Assembly (NCBI RefSeq): GCF_022808915.1
Contig: NZ_JAKZFS010000003.1
Span: forward strand, 248,001-312,000
DNA from: Fundidesulfovibrio terrae
GTDB taxonomy: Bacteria > Desulfobacterota > Desulfovibrionia > Desulfovibrionales > Desulfovibrionaceae
Reading direction: 5' to 3'
DNA length: 64,000 nucleotides
The notes beneath the pieces were generated by a model, which had not been told where the DNA came from, did not search any database, and saw only the letters and a program-made list of their open reading frames with translations. The position numbers and the translations under genes are program-made. Shown piece after piece: positions 16,488 through 24,782 of this stretch (its first letter is position 1; every line of letters begins with the position of its first letter).

Positions 16488-17677
16488 GCAAAATCCGCGT
16501 CCTGCACGTGCTCAACCATTCGCCCTGGTACTTCCGGGACCCGACCCGGCCCATGGACGCGCAGTCCATGACGGACGACTGGCATGTGCGCACCGCCACG
16601 GCCCTGCACCGCGCCTTCCCCGGCCGGTTCGCCCTGGAATGCTGGCGGCCGGACTGGCGCGAACCCCGGGAAAAGACCGTCGACGTGAACGGCCTCGCCT
16701 GCCGCATCTTCCCGTCCCGCCCCGCCCCGCTGGGAAAGTTCAGCTACGAAACGAGCCTGCCCATGCTCCGCGCCCTCTGGGGCAAGGCCCGGCGGGAACG
16801 CTTCATCCTGCACATGCACGAGGTGCACTCGGCCTTCGGCGTCCTGGCCGGACTGCTGCCGCGAAACGCCATCAAGACCGCTCACAACCACGGCACCCCG
16901 CCCCTGGGCCTGCGCCTGGCCGAGGGCCGCCCCCCCGCCAAGCGCCTGGCGCTCACGGCCGCGCTGCCCCTGGAGAACGCGTCCCTTGCCCGCTACGGCC
17001 ACGTCTTCGCCATCTCCGACCGGGAGCTGTCCTACCTGCGCGGACGCCGCGTGCCCGCCTCCAAGCTCACCATGGGGGTGGACTTCCAAGCCTTCACCCC
17101 CCGGGACAAGGCCCTGGCCAGGCAACGCCTCGGATTGCCCGCCAAGGCCAAGATCGCCTTCTACATCGGGCGCTACTTCCGGCTCAAAGGCGTGGACAAG
17201 ATCCTGGACGCCATGGACGCCGTGCGCTCCTCGCTCCCCGAGGCTTGTCTCCTGATGGCCGGGGGATTCCCCCAGGACGAACTTTTCGAACAGGTGATGG
17301 CCAGGGCCGACCGGGGGATGCCCCGCGTGCCCCACGCCGACCTGCCGGACTACATCGCTGCCAGCGACTTGTGCATCATCAACGTGGCCGAACCGGGGCT
17401 CCTGGGCATCGGCATGGCCGCCGTGGAGGCCATGGCCATGGACGTGCCCGTTCTCTCCAGCGCCCTGGGGGAATTCCCCGGACCGGCCGCCGAGCGCGAC
17501 AGGCTGGGGATATGGTACCGCCCCGGCCGCGACGACCTGGCCCAGGCCGTACGGCAGGGGCTCGCCCTGGAAGCCGGCCCCTGCCCGCGCGAGATCGCCC
17601 GGAAATACTACGACTGGCCGGTCATCGCGGCGGAGATCGCCCGTGTTTACGAGGAGCTTTGGGACGCGAGGCAATGA
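16484..17677 (+). CDS. Glycosyltransferase family 4
   Basis: A 397-residue GT-B protein. It starts KIRVLHVLNHSPWYFRDPTRP, has a predicted acceptor domain with HMHEVHSAFG, and a donor domain with IAFYIGRYFRLKGVDKILDAM followed by GIGMAAVEAMAMDVPVLSS, the region of the GT4 EX7E motif. No membrane helix. It is translationally coupled to the MurJ-like gene. It probably adds a sugar to the same envelope polymer; specificity unknown. Confidence 0.85.
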   Translation: MSKIRVLHVLNHSPWYFRDPTRPMDAQSMTDDWHVRTATALHRAFPGRFALECWRPDWREPREKTVDVNGLACRIFPSRPAPLGKFSYETSLPMLRALWGKARRERFILHMHEVHSAFGVLAGLLPRNAIKTAHNHGTPPLGLRLAEGRPPAKRLALTAALPLENASLARYGHVFAISDRELSYLRGRRVPASKLTMGVDFQAFTPRDKALARQRLGLPAKAKIAFYIGRYFRLKGVDKILDAMDAVRSSLPEACLLMAGGFPQDELFEQVMARADRGMPRVPHADLPDYIAASDLCIINVAEPGLLGIGMAAVEAMAMDVPVLSSALGEFPGPAAERDRLGIWYRPGRDDLAQAVRQGLALEAGPCPREIARKYYDWPVIAAEIARVYEELWDARQ

Positions 17678-17690
17678 GGAGGGAGGAGGA

Positions 17691-17735
17691 GCCTCCGGCG
17701 GCCAACGGGCTGCGCCATCCGGACACCCTTTTTGC
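17691..17735 (+). repeat. Palindromic intergenic element, degenerate copy B
   Basis: The head GCCTCCGGCGGCC is intact and is followed by AACGGGCTGCGCC, but the 3' stem arm is eroded (ATCCGGACACCCTTTTT instead of CCCTTTGGAATCCC). It lies between the convergent glycosyltransferase and endonuclease IV genes. This copy has lost most of the hairpin. Confidence 0.6.
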
Positions 17736-17743
17736 TTCGCACC

Positions 17744-18601
17744 CTAGACCGGCGATTTCCCGATCAGCTTTTGAAGCGCCTTCAGATTCTTCACGTCTTC
17801 CAGCAGTTCCTTCTCCTTGTGCGTCTCAAGCACCATGGGCAGCCCAATCAGCGCCGGATGGTTCATGACCACCCGGAAGCCCTCCAGCCCGATGGCGCCC
17901 TCTCCGATGTGCTCGTGCCGGTCGAGCCTGGACCCGAGCCCTCCCTTGGAATCGTTGACGTGCACGAGCTTGAGCCTCTCCGGGTCCAGAAGCGCAAGCG
18001 CCGCGTCCAGGCCCTGGCGCGTCGCCACATCGTATCCTGCCGCGAAGGCGTGGCAGGTGTCCAGGCACAGTCCCAGGCGGCAGGGATGCTTCGAGCGGGC
18101 GATGATCCCGGCCAGTTCCTCCAGGTCGGCCCCCAGTCCCGTACCCTGTCCGGCGGTGTTCTCCAGGAGGATCATAGGGCCGTCCCCGCCCTTTTCCAGG
18201 GCTAGGTCGAGGGTCCGGGCCGCCCGCTCCAGGGATTCCTCGAGCCCGGCTCCGGTGCGCGAGCCCGGGTGCAGCACCACCCAGGGGATGGACAGCGCTC
18301 GGCAGCGCTCGAGTTCCTCGGCCAGGGCCCCGGCCGAGCGCCGTCTGGCCGCCTCGTCCGGCGAGGCGATGTTGAGCAGGTAGGAGGCGTGGCTGGCCAC
18401 CGGGTAGCCACCCCACTGTTCCCAGGCCCTGGCGAAGGCGTCCGCTTCTTCGGCGCTCACCGGGGCTGCCTCCCACTGGCGCTGGTTGCGCGTGAAAATC
18501 TGCAAAGCCGTGCCGCCTACCTTGATGATGCGCTCGAAGGCCGTATGGAGGCCGCCCGAGACGGATTCATGAGCCCCAAGGAGTCGTTTATTACTGTTCA
18601 T
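17744..18601 (-). CDS. nfo: Deoxyribonuclease IV (AP endonuclease)
   Basis: A 285-residue TIM-barrel endonuclease IV that cuts 5' of abasic sites in base excision repair. Zinc-ligand motifs of the family are visible in order: LGAHESVSGG, SHASYLLNIASP, VVLHPGS, ILLENTAGQG, LCLDTCHAFAAGYD, LVHVNDSKGGLGSRLDRHEHIGEG and LETHKE. The ATG at 18601 follows AGGAAATTATTA; a TTG frame to 18619 is less likely. It is a housekeeping gene inserted among envelope genes, on the opposite strand. Confidence 0.95.
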   Translation of the reverse strand: MNSNKRLLGAHESVSGGLHTAFERIIKVGGTALQIFTRNQRQWEAAPVSAEEADAFARAWEQWGGYPVASHASYLLNIASPDEAARRRSAGALAEELERCRALSIPWVVLHPGSRTGAGLEESLERAARTLDLALEKGGDGPMILLENTAGQGTGLGADLEELAGIIARSKHPCRLGLCLDTCHAFAAGYDVATRQGLDAALALLDPERLKLVHVNDSKGGLGSRLDRHEHIGEGAIGLEGFRVVMNHPALIGLPMVLETHKEKELLEDVKNLKALQKLIGKSPV

Positions 18602-18703
18602 TAATAATTTCCTGACCAAAATGAGATTGTGGAGATCAGTTTGGAATGCTATTTATTTTTCTCCGCACGAAACATCCCCGCGGAGCGAAACATCCGTATC
18701 TTT

Positions 18704-19921
18704 ATGACCAATACCGCATACGTAACTCTCTGGTACCCCAAGCCTTCGGAAACCTTCGTAGTCGGAGAAGTGGCCGCCCTGCGCGCCCTCGGCATGCCCG
18801 TGAAGGTCTACACTCTTTATGGCAAGCTTTCCAAGCACATCAGCAAGGACATGGAAGCCAGCTGCTCGCCCGTTGAGCGCCTGGGCACCGTGAGCGTCTT
18901 CCGCTGCCTGGCGGCGCTGCGCTGGTGGTGGAAGAACCATCCGGAACTCTTCAGGCGCACGGCCAAGACCGTGCTGGGCCGCTTCTGGCGCGATCTGGAG
19001 CAGACCGGCGAGAACTCCTGGGCCTTCCTCACCGGCTGCCTGCTGGCCCGGCATTTCCAGGAGGAAGGGATCACCCATATCCATGCGGGCTGGGCCAACG
19101 GCCCGGCCACGGCGGCCTGGACGGCCTCGCTGCTGACCGGCATCCCGTTCAGCTTCACCGGCCGCGCGGGCGACATCTACCCGCCCGACGGCGCCCTTGA
19201 GGAGAAGATCGCGGCGGCCGCCTTCGTGCGCACCGACGCGGCGTTCAACCTGGAATACCTGCGCCAGTTCACCTGGGAAAAGCGCGACGACATACACCTT
19301 GTGCGCAACATGCTCTCCTGGGAGGTGCCCGAGCCGGGCGAGGTCCCCATGCGCGAGCCATACAGGCTGCTGGCCATCGCGCGTTTCGTCAAGACCAAGG
19401 GGCTGGACGTGCTTCTGGACGCCTGCGCGCTGCTCAATGAGCGCGGGGTGGACTTCCGGCTGACCCTGGCCGGGTCCGGCCGCATCGAAAACGCCCTGCG
19501 CGCCCAGGCCAAGCGCCTGGGCATCGAGGACAAAGTCGATTTCCCGGGCTTCGTGCTGCACCGCGACGTCCCTGACCTGATCCGGGCCCACGATATCTTC
19601 GTGATGCCGAGCAAGATCGGCTCCACCGGTGACCGCGACGGCCTGCCCACGGTGATCATGGAGGCGCTTTTGGGGCGCATCCCGGTGGTGGCCACCGACG
19701 TCGGGGGCATCCGGGAGGTGATCCGCGACGGCGAGACCGGGCTTCTCATCCCGCAGCGCAACCCCGAAGCCATCGCGGACGCCATCCTGAAGCTCGGCCG
19801 CGACCGCGGGAACGCCCTGCGCATGGCCGAAAACGGCAAGCGGATCGTCATCGACTTCTACGACACCGCGCGCAACGCCCGGACCTTCTACAAGTTCATT
19901 AGCGGCGAAGAGCCCGCCTGA
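18704..19921 (+). CDS. Glycosyltransferase family 4 (colanic-acid type)
   Basis: A 405-residue GT-B enzyme. The N-terminus TAYVTLWYPKPSETFVVGE matches the WcaL/AmsK-like start (FPxxSETFxxxE). The donor domain has LLAIARFVKTKGLDVLLDA, LAGSG and PTVIMEALLGRIPVVATDVGGIREVI, with the conserved glutamate in IMEALL. ATG at 18704 is preferred to GTG at 18629, which lies in the AT-rich divergent promoter region shared with nfo (18602-18703). It probably acts on the same or a second exopolysaccharide. Confidence 0.88.
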   Translation: MTNTAYVTLWYPKPSETFVVGEVAALRALGMPVKVYTLYGKLSKHISKDMEASCSPVERLGTVSVFRCLAALRWWWKNHPELFRRTAKTVLGRFWRDLEQTGENSWAFLTGCLLARHFQEEGITHIHAGWANGPATAAWTASLLTGIPFSFTGRAGDIYPPDGALEEKIAAAAFVRTDAAFNLEYLRQFTWEKRDDIHLVRNMLSWEVPEPGEVPMREPYRLLAIARFVKTKGLDVLLDACALLNERGVDFRLTLAGSGRIENALRAQAKRLGIEDKVDFPGFVLHRDVPDLIRAHDIFVMPSKIGSTGDRDGLPTVIMEALLGRIPVVATDVGGIREVIRDGETGLLIPQRNPEAIADAILKLGRDRGNALRMAENGKRIVIDFYDTARNARTFYKFISGEEPA

Positions 19922-19933
19922 ACGAAATATAAA

Positions 19934-20132
19934 GATGCCTCCGGCGGCCAGAGAGGGCGCTGCCCTCTCTGGACTCTCCCGCCAGGGGGATCATCCCCCT
20001 GGACCCTCAATGAGCTTCGCGTTCACCAGCGTAATAACGCTGGTGAACGCGAAGCTCATTGAAAGTTTTCGAAGGAGAGTCCAGAGAGGAAACTTTTTTC
20101 AAAAAGTTTCCTCTCTGGCCGCCGGAGGCATC
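19934..20132. repeat. Composite nested inverted-repeat element, copy C
   Basis: Two palindromic elements face each other between convergent genes. The outer 23-bp arms are perfect inverted repeats (19934-19956 with 20110-20132), both starting GATGCCTCCGGCGGCC. Inside are hairpins with stems GAGAGGG/CCCTCTC (19951-19969), CCAGGGGG/CCCCCTGG (19982-20002) and an 18-bp-arm hairpin with 2-nt loop (20081-20098 with 20101-20118). At the centre is a perfect 26-bp-arm palindrome (20007-20032 with 20037-20062) around AATA. It likely also terminates both flanking transcripts. No transposase is present. Confidence 0.9.
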
Positions 20133-21218
20133 CTACTTCTTCCTCTCCACCAGCCTCTCCAGAATATCCGCATGCCGCCCCGCGACGCTCGTAAGCGAGT
20201 GCTCGGCCTGCGCGATCCTGCGTCCGGCCTCGCCGAAGCACCTGCGCAGCTCCTCGTTGGCGACCAGCTCGCCCAGCGCCTGGGCCAAGGCTTCCGGCTC
20301 CTTCTTGGATACGACGAAACCGGTGCGGCCGCTACGGATCACCTCGGGCACTCCGCCCACCGCCGTTCCCACGCAGGGCAGCCCCATGGCCATGGCCTCC
20401 AGGAGCACGTTGGGCATGCCTTCGTTTTCCGAGCTGAGCGCCACCACGTCGGCGGCGGCGAAATGCGGCCTGGGGTCCGGCACTCCAGGCAGAAGCTCCA
20501 TGGCCTCGCGGGCAGGGCTCGCGCACAGGCGCGCGGCCAGGCGCTCGCGCAGTTCGCCGTCGCCCACCAGCCGCAGGCGGGCGTGGGGATGCTCGCGGTG
20601 AACGATTTCGAAGGCCCGGATGAGGGTCTCGTGGTCCTTGATGGGGGCCAGGCGCGCCAGGCACAGGATCACGCAGGTCCGGGGAGCGACGGGTGTTCCG
20701 GCCACCGGAGCGAAATATTCGGTGTCCACGCCGGTGGGGATCACCTCGATGCGCCCTTCCGGCAGCCGGTAGCGCGTCATCAGGGCCTGCTTCAAGGCCC
20801 GCGCGTTGCAGATGTGGAAGTGGGCCAGGTGCTTCAGCAGGGCCTCGTGCTGCCGCCACAGGTCGTCCCCGCCCCGGCAGTTGGCCACGACGACGGGCAC
20901 GCGGGACAGACGGCCGAGCACCCGGCCCCAGATATTGGGCACCACGGTGAGCGCCATGAGGACCTGGGGCCGAAAGCGCGAAAGACCGCGCCACAGGCCC
21001 CACAAGCCTCCCGGTCCGACGGCGCGGGCGAGCGAGAGCTGGCGTACGGCCAGCCCGTACTGCCGGGCCCTGGGCAGGAAATCCCCGCCGCCCATGAGGG
21101 TCCAGATTTCCGTTTCGAAGCGGGAGGGGTCCAGGCGCCGGGCCAGTTCCAGGGCGTGGCGCTGGGTGCCGCCGAGTTCGAGGTCCTGCAGCAGCAGGAC
21201 GGTCTTGATAGGACGCAT
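20133..21218 (-). CDS. Glycosyltransferase family 4
   Basis: A 361-residue GT-B enzyme starting IKTVLLLQDLELGGTQRHALELA, with the Gly-rich loop of the acceptor domain. The donor half has VILCLARLAPIKDHETLIRAF, RLVGDG and EGMPNVLLEAMAMGLPCVGTAVGGVPEVI with the EX7E motif complete. Similar to exosortase-cluster and capsule GT4 enzymes. ATG at 21218 begins the conserved core; the longer frame to 21314 is not supported. It is divergent from the flippase gene at 21296. Confidence 0.88.
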   Translation of the reverse strand: MRPIKTVLLLQDLELGGTQRHALELARRLDPSRFETEIWTLMGGGDFLPRARQYGLAVRQLSLARAVGPGGLWGLWRGLSRFRPQVLMALTVVPNIWGRVLGRLSRVPVVVANCRGGDDLWRQHEALLKHLAHFHICNARALKQALMTRYRLPEGRIEVIPTGVDTEYFAPVAGTPVAPRTCVILCLARLAPIKDHETLIRAFEIVHREHPHARLRLVGDGELRERLAARLCASPAREAMELLPGVPDPRPHFAAADVVALSSENEGMPNVLLEAMAMGLPCVGTAVGGVPEVIRSGRTGFVVSKKEPEALAQALGELVANEELRRCFGEAGRRIAQAEHSLTSVAGRHADILERLVERKK

Positions 21219-21295
21219 GGTTGTATGAAATGACTCCGTCTTCCGGCTGGCCTCGTTTACGGCAAATCCCCCCGGCCCGCCACGAAAAACCATCC

Positions 21296-22711
21296 ATGAG
21301 CTCCCAGCACTCAATCATCCGCAAATTCCTGCACCTGGCCACGGCCCAGTGGGTGCGCGACGGGCTGCACACGGCGCTCATCGTCACCCTGGCGCGGGCC
21401 AGCGCCGCAACCTACGGCGAATTCGTGCTGGCCTTTTCCCTGGCCCAGTTCATCCTGTTCCTGGGCGAATTCGGCCTGAACCAGCCCATGGTCATGGCTC
21501 TGAGCCGCAAATGGGGCGACAAGGGGCAGGTGCTGGCCCAGTACGGGCTCATCAAAATCGCGTTGCTCGGAGCCGGGATGATCGGGGTGACGGCGTTCTG
21601 CCTCATCCAGGGCTATTCGAACGGACTTTTGTGGATGTCGCTGGGCATCTGCGCCGGGTGCGGGCTGGAGCCCCTGGCAGGATCGTTCTTTGTGGCCCTT
21701 CGGGTGCAGCACAGGCAGGACCAGGAAGCGTACGTACGCTCGGCCTCGGCCATGCTGGGGTACGGCTACGCCCTGACCGCGCTGTACCTGGGCTGGCCCG
21801 CCTGGAGCTTCGGCCTGTTCAAGGTGGTGGAGAACCTGTGCAACCTGTGCGGCTCGGCCTGGCTGTGCATGCGCTGGGACGAGGTCTCGGGGCTGTCGCT
21901 CGGGCGCCGGGGTGTAGCCCGGGCCTGGCGCACCGCCGTCGGGGGGCTCGTGTTCGTGGCCATGGCCCTGGCGGCCATCGGCTACAACAAGGCCAATGTG
22001 TTCTTTCTGCAGCGCCACGGCGGTTCCGAGGCCGTGGGGGCCTACGGCACGGCCTGGGAACTGGTGGACGGGGTGTCCAACCTGGCGGCCTCGCTCCTGC
22101 TCTCGGGGGTAATCTATCCGCTGCTGGTGAAGCTGTGGCGCACCGACAAACAGGCGTTCGCGGCCCTGGCCCGCAACTGCGCCCGGACGCTCACGGCAGC
22201 GAGCCTGCCGGTGATGGCCGTGCTGGCCATGGAGTGCGACCGGCTGCTTCCGCTCATCTTCGGGCAGGCCTATGCGCCGAGCGCCTGGGTGGTGGCCTGG
22301 CTCGCGCCCTCCATCCTCATCGCCTTCCTGCACAACCTGGCGGCGTACATGATGCTGGCCTTCATGCGCGAGCGCCTGCTGCTGGCCATCTACACCGGTG
22401 GCCTGCTGGCCGGGCTGGCCCTGTGCTGGATGCTCATCCCGGGTTCGCCGTTGTGGGGCTCGGCCGTGGCCATCGTGGCCACCAAAGCCCTGGTGGGGGC
22501 GTGCACGGTGGGCTACTGCCAGCGGCGCGTGGGCTTCATGGACGCGGGCCAACTGGCCTTGGCAGGGGCTTGCGCCGCCCTGGCCGCCGGGCTGTGGTGG
22601 GGAGTCTCCCGCATCGGCCCGCGCGAAGCGGCCGAAGCCTGCGCCCTGGCCCCTCTTCTGTGGCTTTTGTGGCGCTGGCGTCCCCGCAAGGCCGCGCCTG
22701 CACCCAAATAG
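21296..22711 (+). CDS. Wzx-like oligosaccharide flippase
   Basis: A 471-residue polytopic protein with about 12-14 membrane helices, starting with a basic amphipathic segment (IIRKFLHLATAQWVRDGLHTALI) and YGEFVLAFSLAQFILFLGEFGL, typical of MOP-superfamily polysaccharide exporters. It would flip lipid-linked repeat units to the periplasm and so complement the Wzy-like polymerase and Wzz/Wza-like proteins in the left operon. ATG at 21296 starts the conserved region; the open frame to 21221 begins with TTG. Confidence 0.85.
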   Translation: MSSQHSIIRKFLHLATAQWVRDGLHTALIVTLARASAATYGEFVLAFSLAQFILFLGEFGLNQPMVMALSRKWGDKGQVLAQYGLIKIALLGAGMIGVTAFCLIQGYSNGLLWMSLGICAGCGLEPLAGSFFVALRVQHRQDQEAYVRSASAMLGYGYALTALYLGWPAWSFGLFKVVENLCNLCGSAWLCMRWDEVSGLSLGRRGVARAWRTAVGGLVFVAMALAAIGYNKANVFFLQRHGGSEAVGAYGTAWELVDGVSNLAASLLLSGVIYPLLVKLWRTDKQAFAALARNCARTLTAASLPVMAVLAMECDRLLPLIFGQAYAPSAWVVAWLAPSILIAFLHNLAAYMMLAFMRERLLLAIYTGGLLAGLALCWMLIPGSPLWGSAVAIVATKALVGACTVGYCQRRVGFMDAGQLALAGACAALAAGLWWGVSRIGPREAAEACALAPLLWLLWRWRPRKAAPAPK

Positions 22712-22712
22712 A

Positions 22713-22736
22713 AAGGGCGGCCCCGAGGCCGCCCTT
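22713..22736. terminator. Bidirectional intrinsic terminator
   Basis: Stem GGGCGGCC / GGCCGCCC (22715-22722 with 22727-22734) with CCGA loop, flanked by A and T residues. It lies between the convergent flippase gene and the small membrane-protein gene and can serve both. Confidence 0.75.
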
Positions 22737-22763
22737 CTGTGTTTTCGTACCTGTCGCGATCTT

Positions 22764-22934
22764 CTATCCGTGCGCGCCAGGGAAGAACACCGAACTCACC
22801 CAGTAGAGCACGAAGAGCAGCACCACGCCGAGCGAAATGCTCCAGGTGATGAGCTGCTTCTCAATGGGCATGAGCGGCTCCCACTCCATCTTCTTTATTT
22901 CTTCCGCTATCTTCACGTTGTTGTCCAACTGCAT
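22764..22934 (-). CDS. 56-residue single-helix membrane protein, companion of the YeiH-type transporter
   Basis: The product begins MQLDNNVKIAEEIKKMEWEP, has one membrane helix (about 28-50, including SLGVVLLFVLYWVSSVFF) and ends PGAHG. AAGGAG lies 8 nt upstream of the ATG, a strong ribosome-binding site. It is the second gene after the 477-residue transporter on the same strand, 36 nt apart. I do not recognise a named family; a small accessory subunit or regulator of the transporter is the likely role. It is easily missed because of its size. Confidence 0.75.
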   Translation of the reverse strand: MQLDNNVKIAEEIKKMEWEPLMPIEKQLITWSISLGVVLLFVLYWVSSVFFPGAHG

Positions 22935-22970
22935 GAGCGTCTCCTTTTGGAAGGTGTCCGGTCTGGTCTG

Positions 22971-24404
22971 TTACGCCAGAGGCGGCTTCACGCCATGGAA
23001 GAACAGCCAGGAGATGAACAGGCCGATCCAGATGATGAAGCCGAAGAGGCAGACCACGTACACCATGGCCAGCCTGCCGATGCCCTCTTCCCAGAGCTTG
23101 CGGAAGTTGGACACCACGCCGATGGTGAAGAAGGTCAGGATGAAGAACAGCACCCGGAAGGTACTGGTCTCGCCGATGAGGCCCTTGCCCACCTTGAGCA
23201 GGTCCGGCCCCTTGGCGCACAGCACCAGCATGATCAGGAAGGTGATGACGTAGCCCAGCACGAAGCGAGGGAAGCGGTCCAGGATGTCGGAGAACTTCAT
23301 GGCCCGGCCTTCCTTGCATTCGATCTTGGCGCACCAGACCCAGGCCAGCACGAAGGACCACACACCGATGAACACGTCGATGAAAATCTTCACCGTGGTG
23401 GCGGTCATGGTGACCCAGCCTTCCTGGTACTTGATGCCTTCCGTGGCCAGAGCGTGGGCGCGGATGAGGGCATCGGCGATGGCGCCGGAGGCGATGGCGC
23501 CGCCGTCGCTCTTCACGGCCAGGCCCATCCAGGCGCCGGCCACCAGGGGTTCGGTGGAAAGGCCCCACTGGGCCACGAAAGGCAGGATGAGCATCTCGAC
23601 GCAGGTGAACACGACCACCAGCGAGGAAACCATGATGGGCACCACGGGACGGGCGCGGATGGCCCCGCCGGTGGCGATGGCGGCGGACACGCCGCAGATG
23701 GAGATGCCCGACGCCAGGGGCGCGGCCCATTCGCGGGAGAACTTGAAGTATTTGCGGGCCACGAAATACACCAGGGCCCAGTAGATCAGATAGGCTTCAA
23801 CGATGGCGCACAGGCCCCGGAAAATCACCGAGGAGGCCAGGCCCAGGGCGTCCACGGCCTTCACGCCCAGTTCCGCGCCCAGGATGACGATGGCGATCTT
23901 CACGTACATTTCCGGCCGCAGGGCCTCCTTGAGGGAGTCGGCCACGCCGGGGAAGAAGTTGCCCACGATGATGCCCGCCACCAGGGCGATGATGAATCCC
24001 GCCTCGCCGGTCAGGCCCATGGACCATGTCAGCTTGTACTTGGCCAGCTCGTTGGGAGTGGCGGCGATGACGGCGTGGTTGCCCAGCGCGAAGCAGCCGT
24101 AGCAGACCAGGAACACCACAGTGAAGCCCTTGATGAACTTCAGGGTGTCTCCGCCCAGCATGGTCACGCCCACGGCCAGGAAGCCGGTCACGAACAGGTA
24201 CATGTACAGCAGCGACATCCAGCCGCTGATCTTGAAGACTCCGGACGCGGGGGAGAATATTTTCGACGCGTCCGTCCACACGTTGGTTTTCAGGCTCCAG
24301 CCCAAGAGATCGACCCCGGCGAAGTTGAACGCGCCGAGCCCGAAGAGGATCATGCCCAGGATCAGGGCAAGCTTGTCTTCCGTCAGCCAGTTTTTTTGAG
24401 CCAT
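22971..24404 (-). CDS. YeiH-family putative sulfate exporter
   Basis: A 477-residue inner-membrane protein with about 11-12 helices. The family core is clear: EMYVKIAIVILGAELGVKAV, SREWAAPLASGISICGVSAAIATGGAIRARP and GAWMGLAVKSDGGAIASGA. It is longer than E. coli YeiH (about 350) through extra N-terminal helices and a C-terminal extension. Members are annotated as putative sulfate exporters, but transport has not been firmly shown. In a sulfate reducer, sulfate or another sulfur oxyanion is plausible. GAGGAGA precedes the ATG. Confidence 0.85.
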   Translation of the reverse strand: MAQKNWLTEDKLALILGMILFGLGAFNFAGVDLLGWSLKTNVWTDASKIFSPASGVFKISGWMSLLYMYLFVTGFLAVGVTMLGGDTLKFIKGFTVVFLVCYGCFALGNHAVIAATPNELAKYKLTWSMGLTGEAGFIIALVAGIIVGNFFPGVADSLKEALRPEMYVKIAIVILGAELGVKAVDALGLASSVIFRGLCAIVEAYLIYWALVYFVARKYFKFSREWAAPLASGISICGVSAAIATGGAIRARPVVPIMVSSLVVVFTCVEMLILPFVAQWGLSTEPLVAGAWMGLAVKSDGGAIASGAIADALIRAHALATEGIKYQEGWVTMTATTVKIFIDVFIGVWSFVLAWVWCAKIECKEGRAMKFSDILDRFPRFVLGYVITFLIMLVLCAKGPDLLKVGKGLIGETSTFRVLFFILTFFTIGVVSNFRKLWEEGIGRLAMVYVVCLFGFIIWIGLFISWLFFHGVKPPLA

Positions 24405-24782
24405 ACGGTTCTCCTCGAGTTAGGAATCAGGAACGCATGAACCCGCACCAGACACTAGTTATAAATACCTACAACCCGGTTTCGCCATTGTAAAGGTTCA
24501 TCATTGTTGAATCATGTTGGGTGAAGGGTCATGAAGCGGCCTGTCTGGCCGCACGGCGGATCCGTTCCTTCCGGGGCGGCCCGATCGAGCATTACATTTT
24601 TGAAACGGTTTGCCGGCCAAAGCCCGCGCCCGGGGCGTGATCCAACGCGTCTTGTCGTCCGGAATCCGCCGTCGCCGGGGCTTTTCAGGCAAGGTCCTTC
24701 CTGGTATGCAGCGCCACCGTTTTGCGGTTCGGTTATGTTTCTGCTACGAGTGCGGGGAGCCGGATTCGCCAGGAGGTGCGCC
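24405..24782. other. Divergent intergenic region, YeiH-type transporter / truncated kinase
   Basis: The left part (24450-24520) is AT-rich and probably contains the promoter for the transporter operon. The right part is GC-rich and ends in the strong ribosome-binding site AGGAGG of the kinase gene. No riboswitch-like structure or convincing open frame was seen. Confidence 0.5.

Noticed and set aside
19934-20132. An insertion sequence or MITE end pair
   Set aside because: No transposase frame and no target-site duplication could be seen; the head motif is shared with other intergenic hairpins, so a repeat family is the better description.
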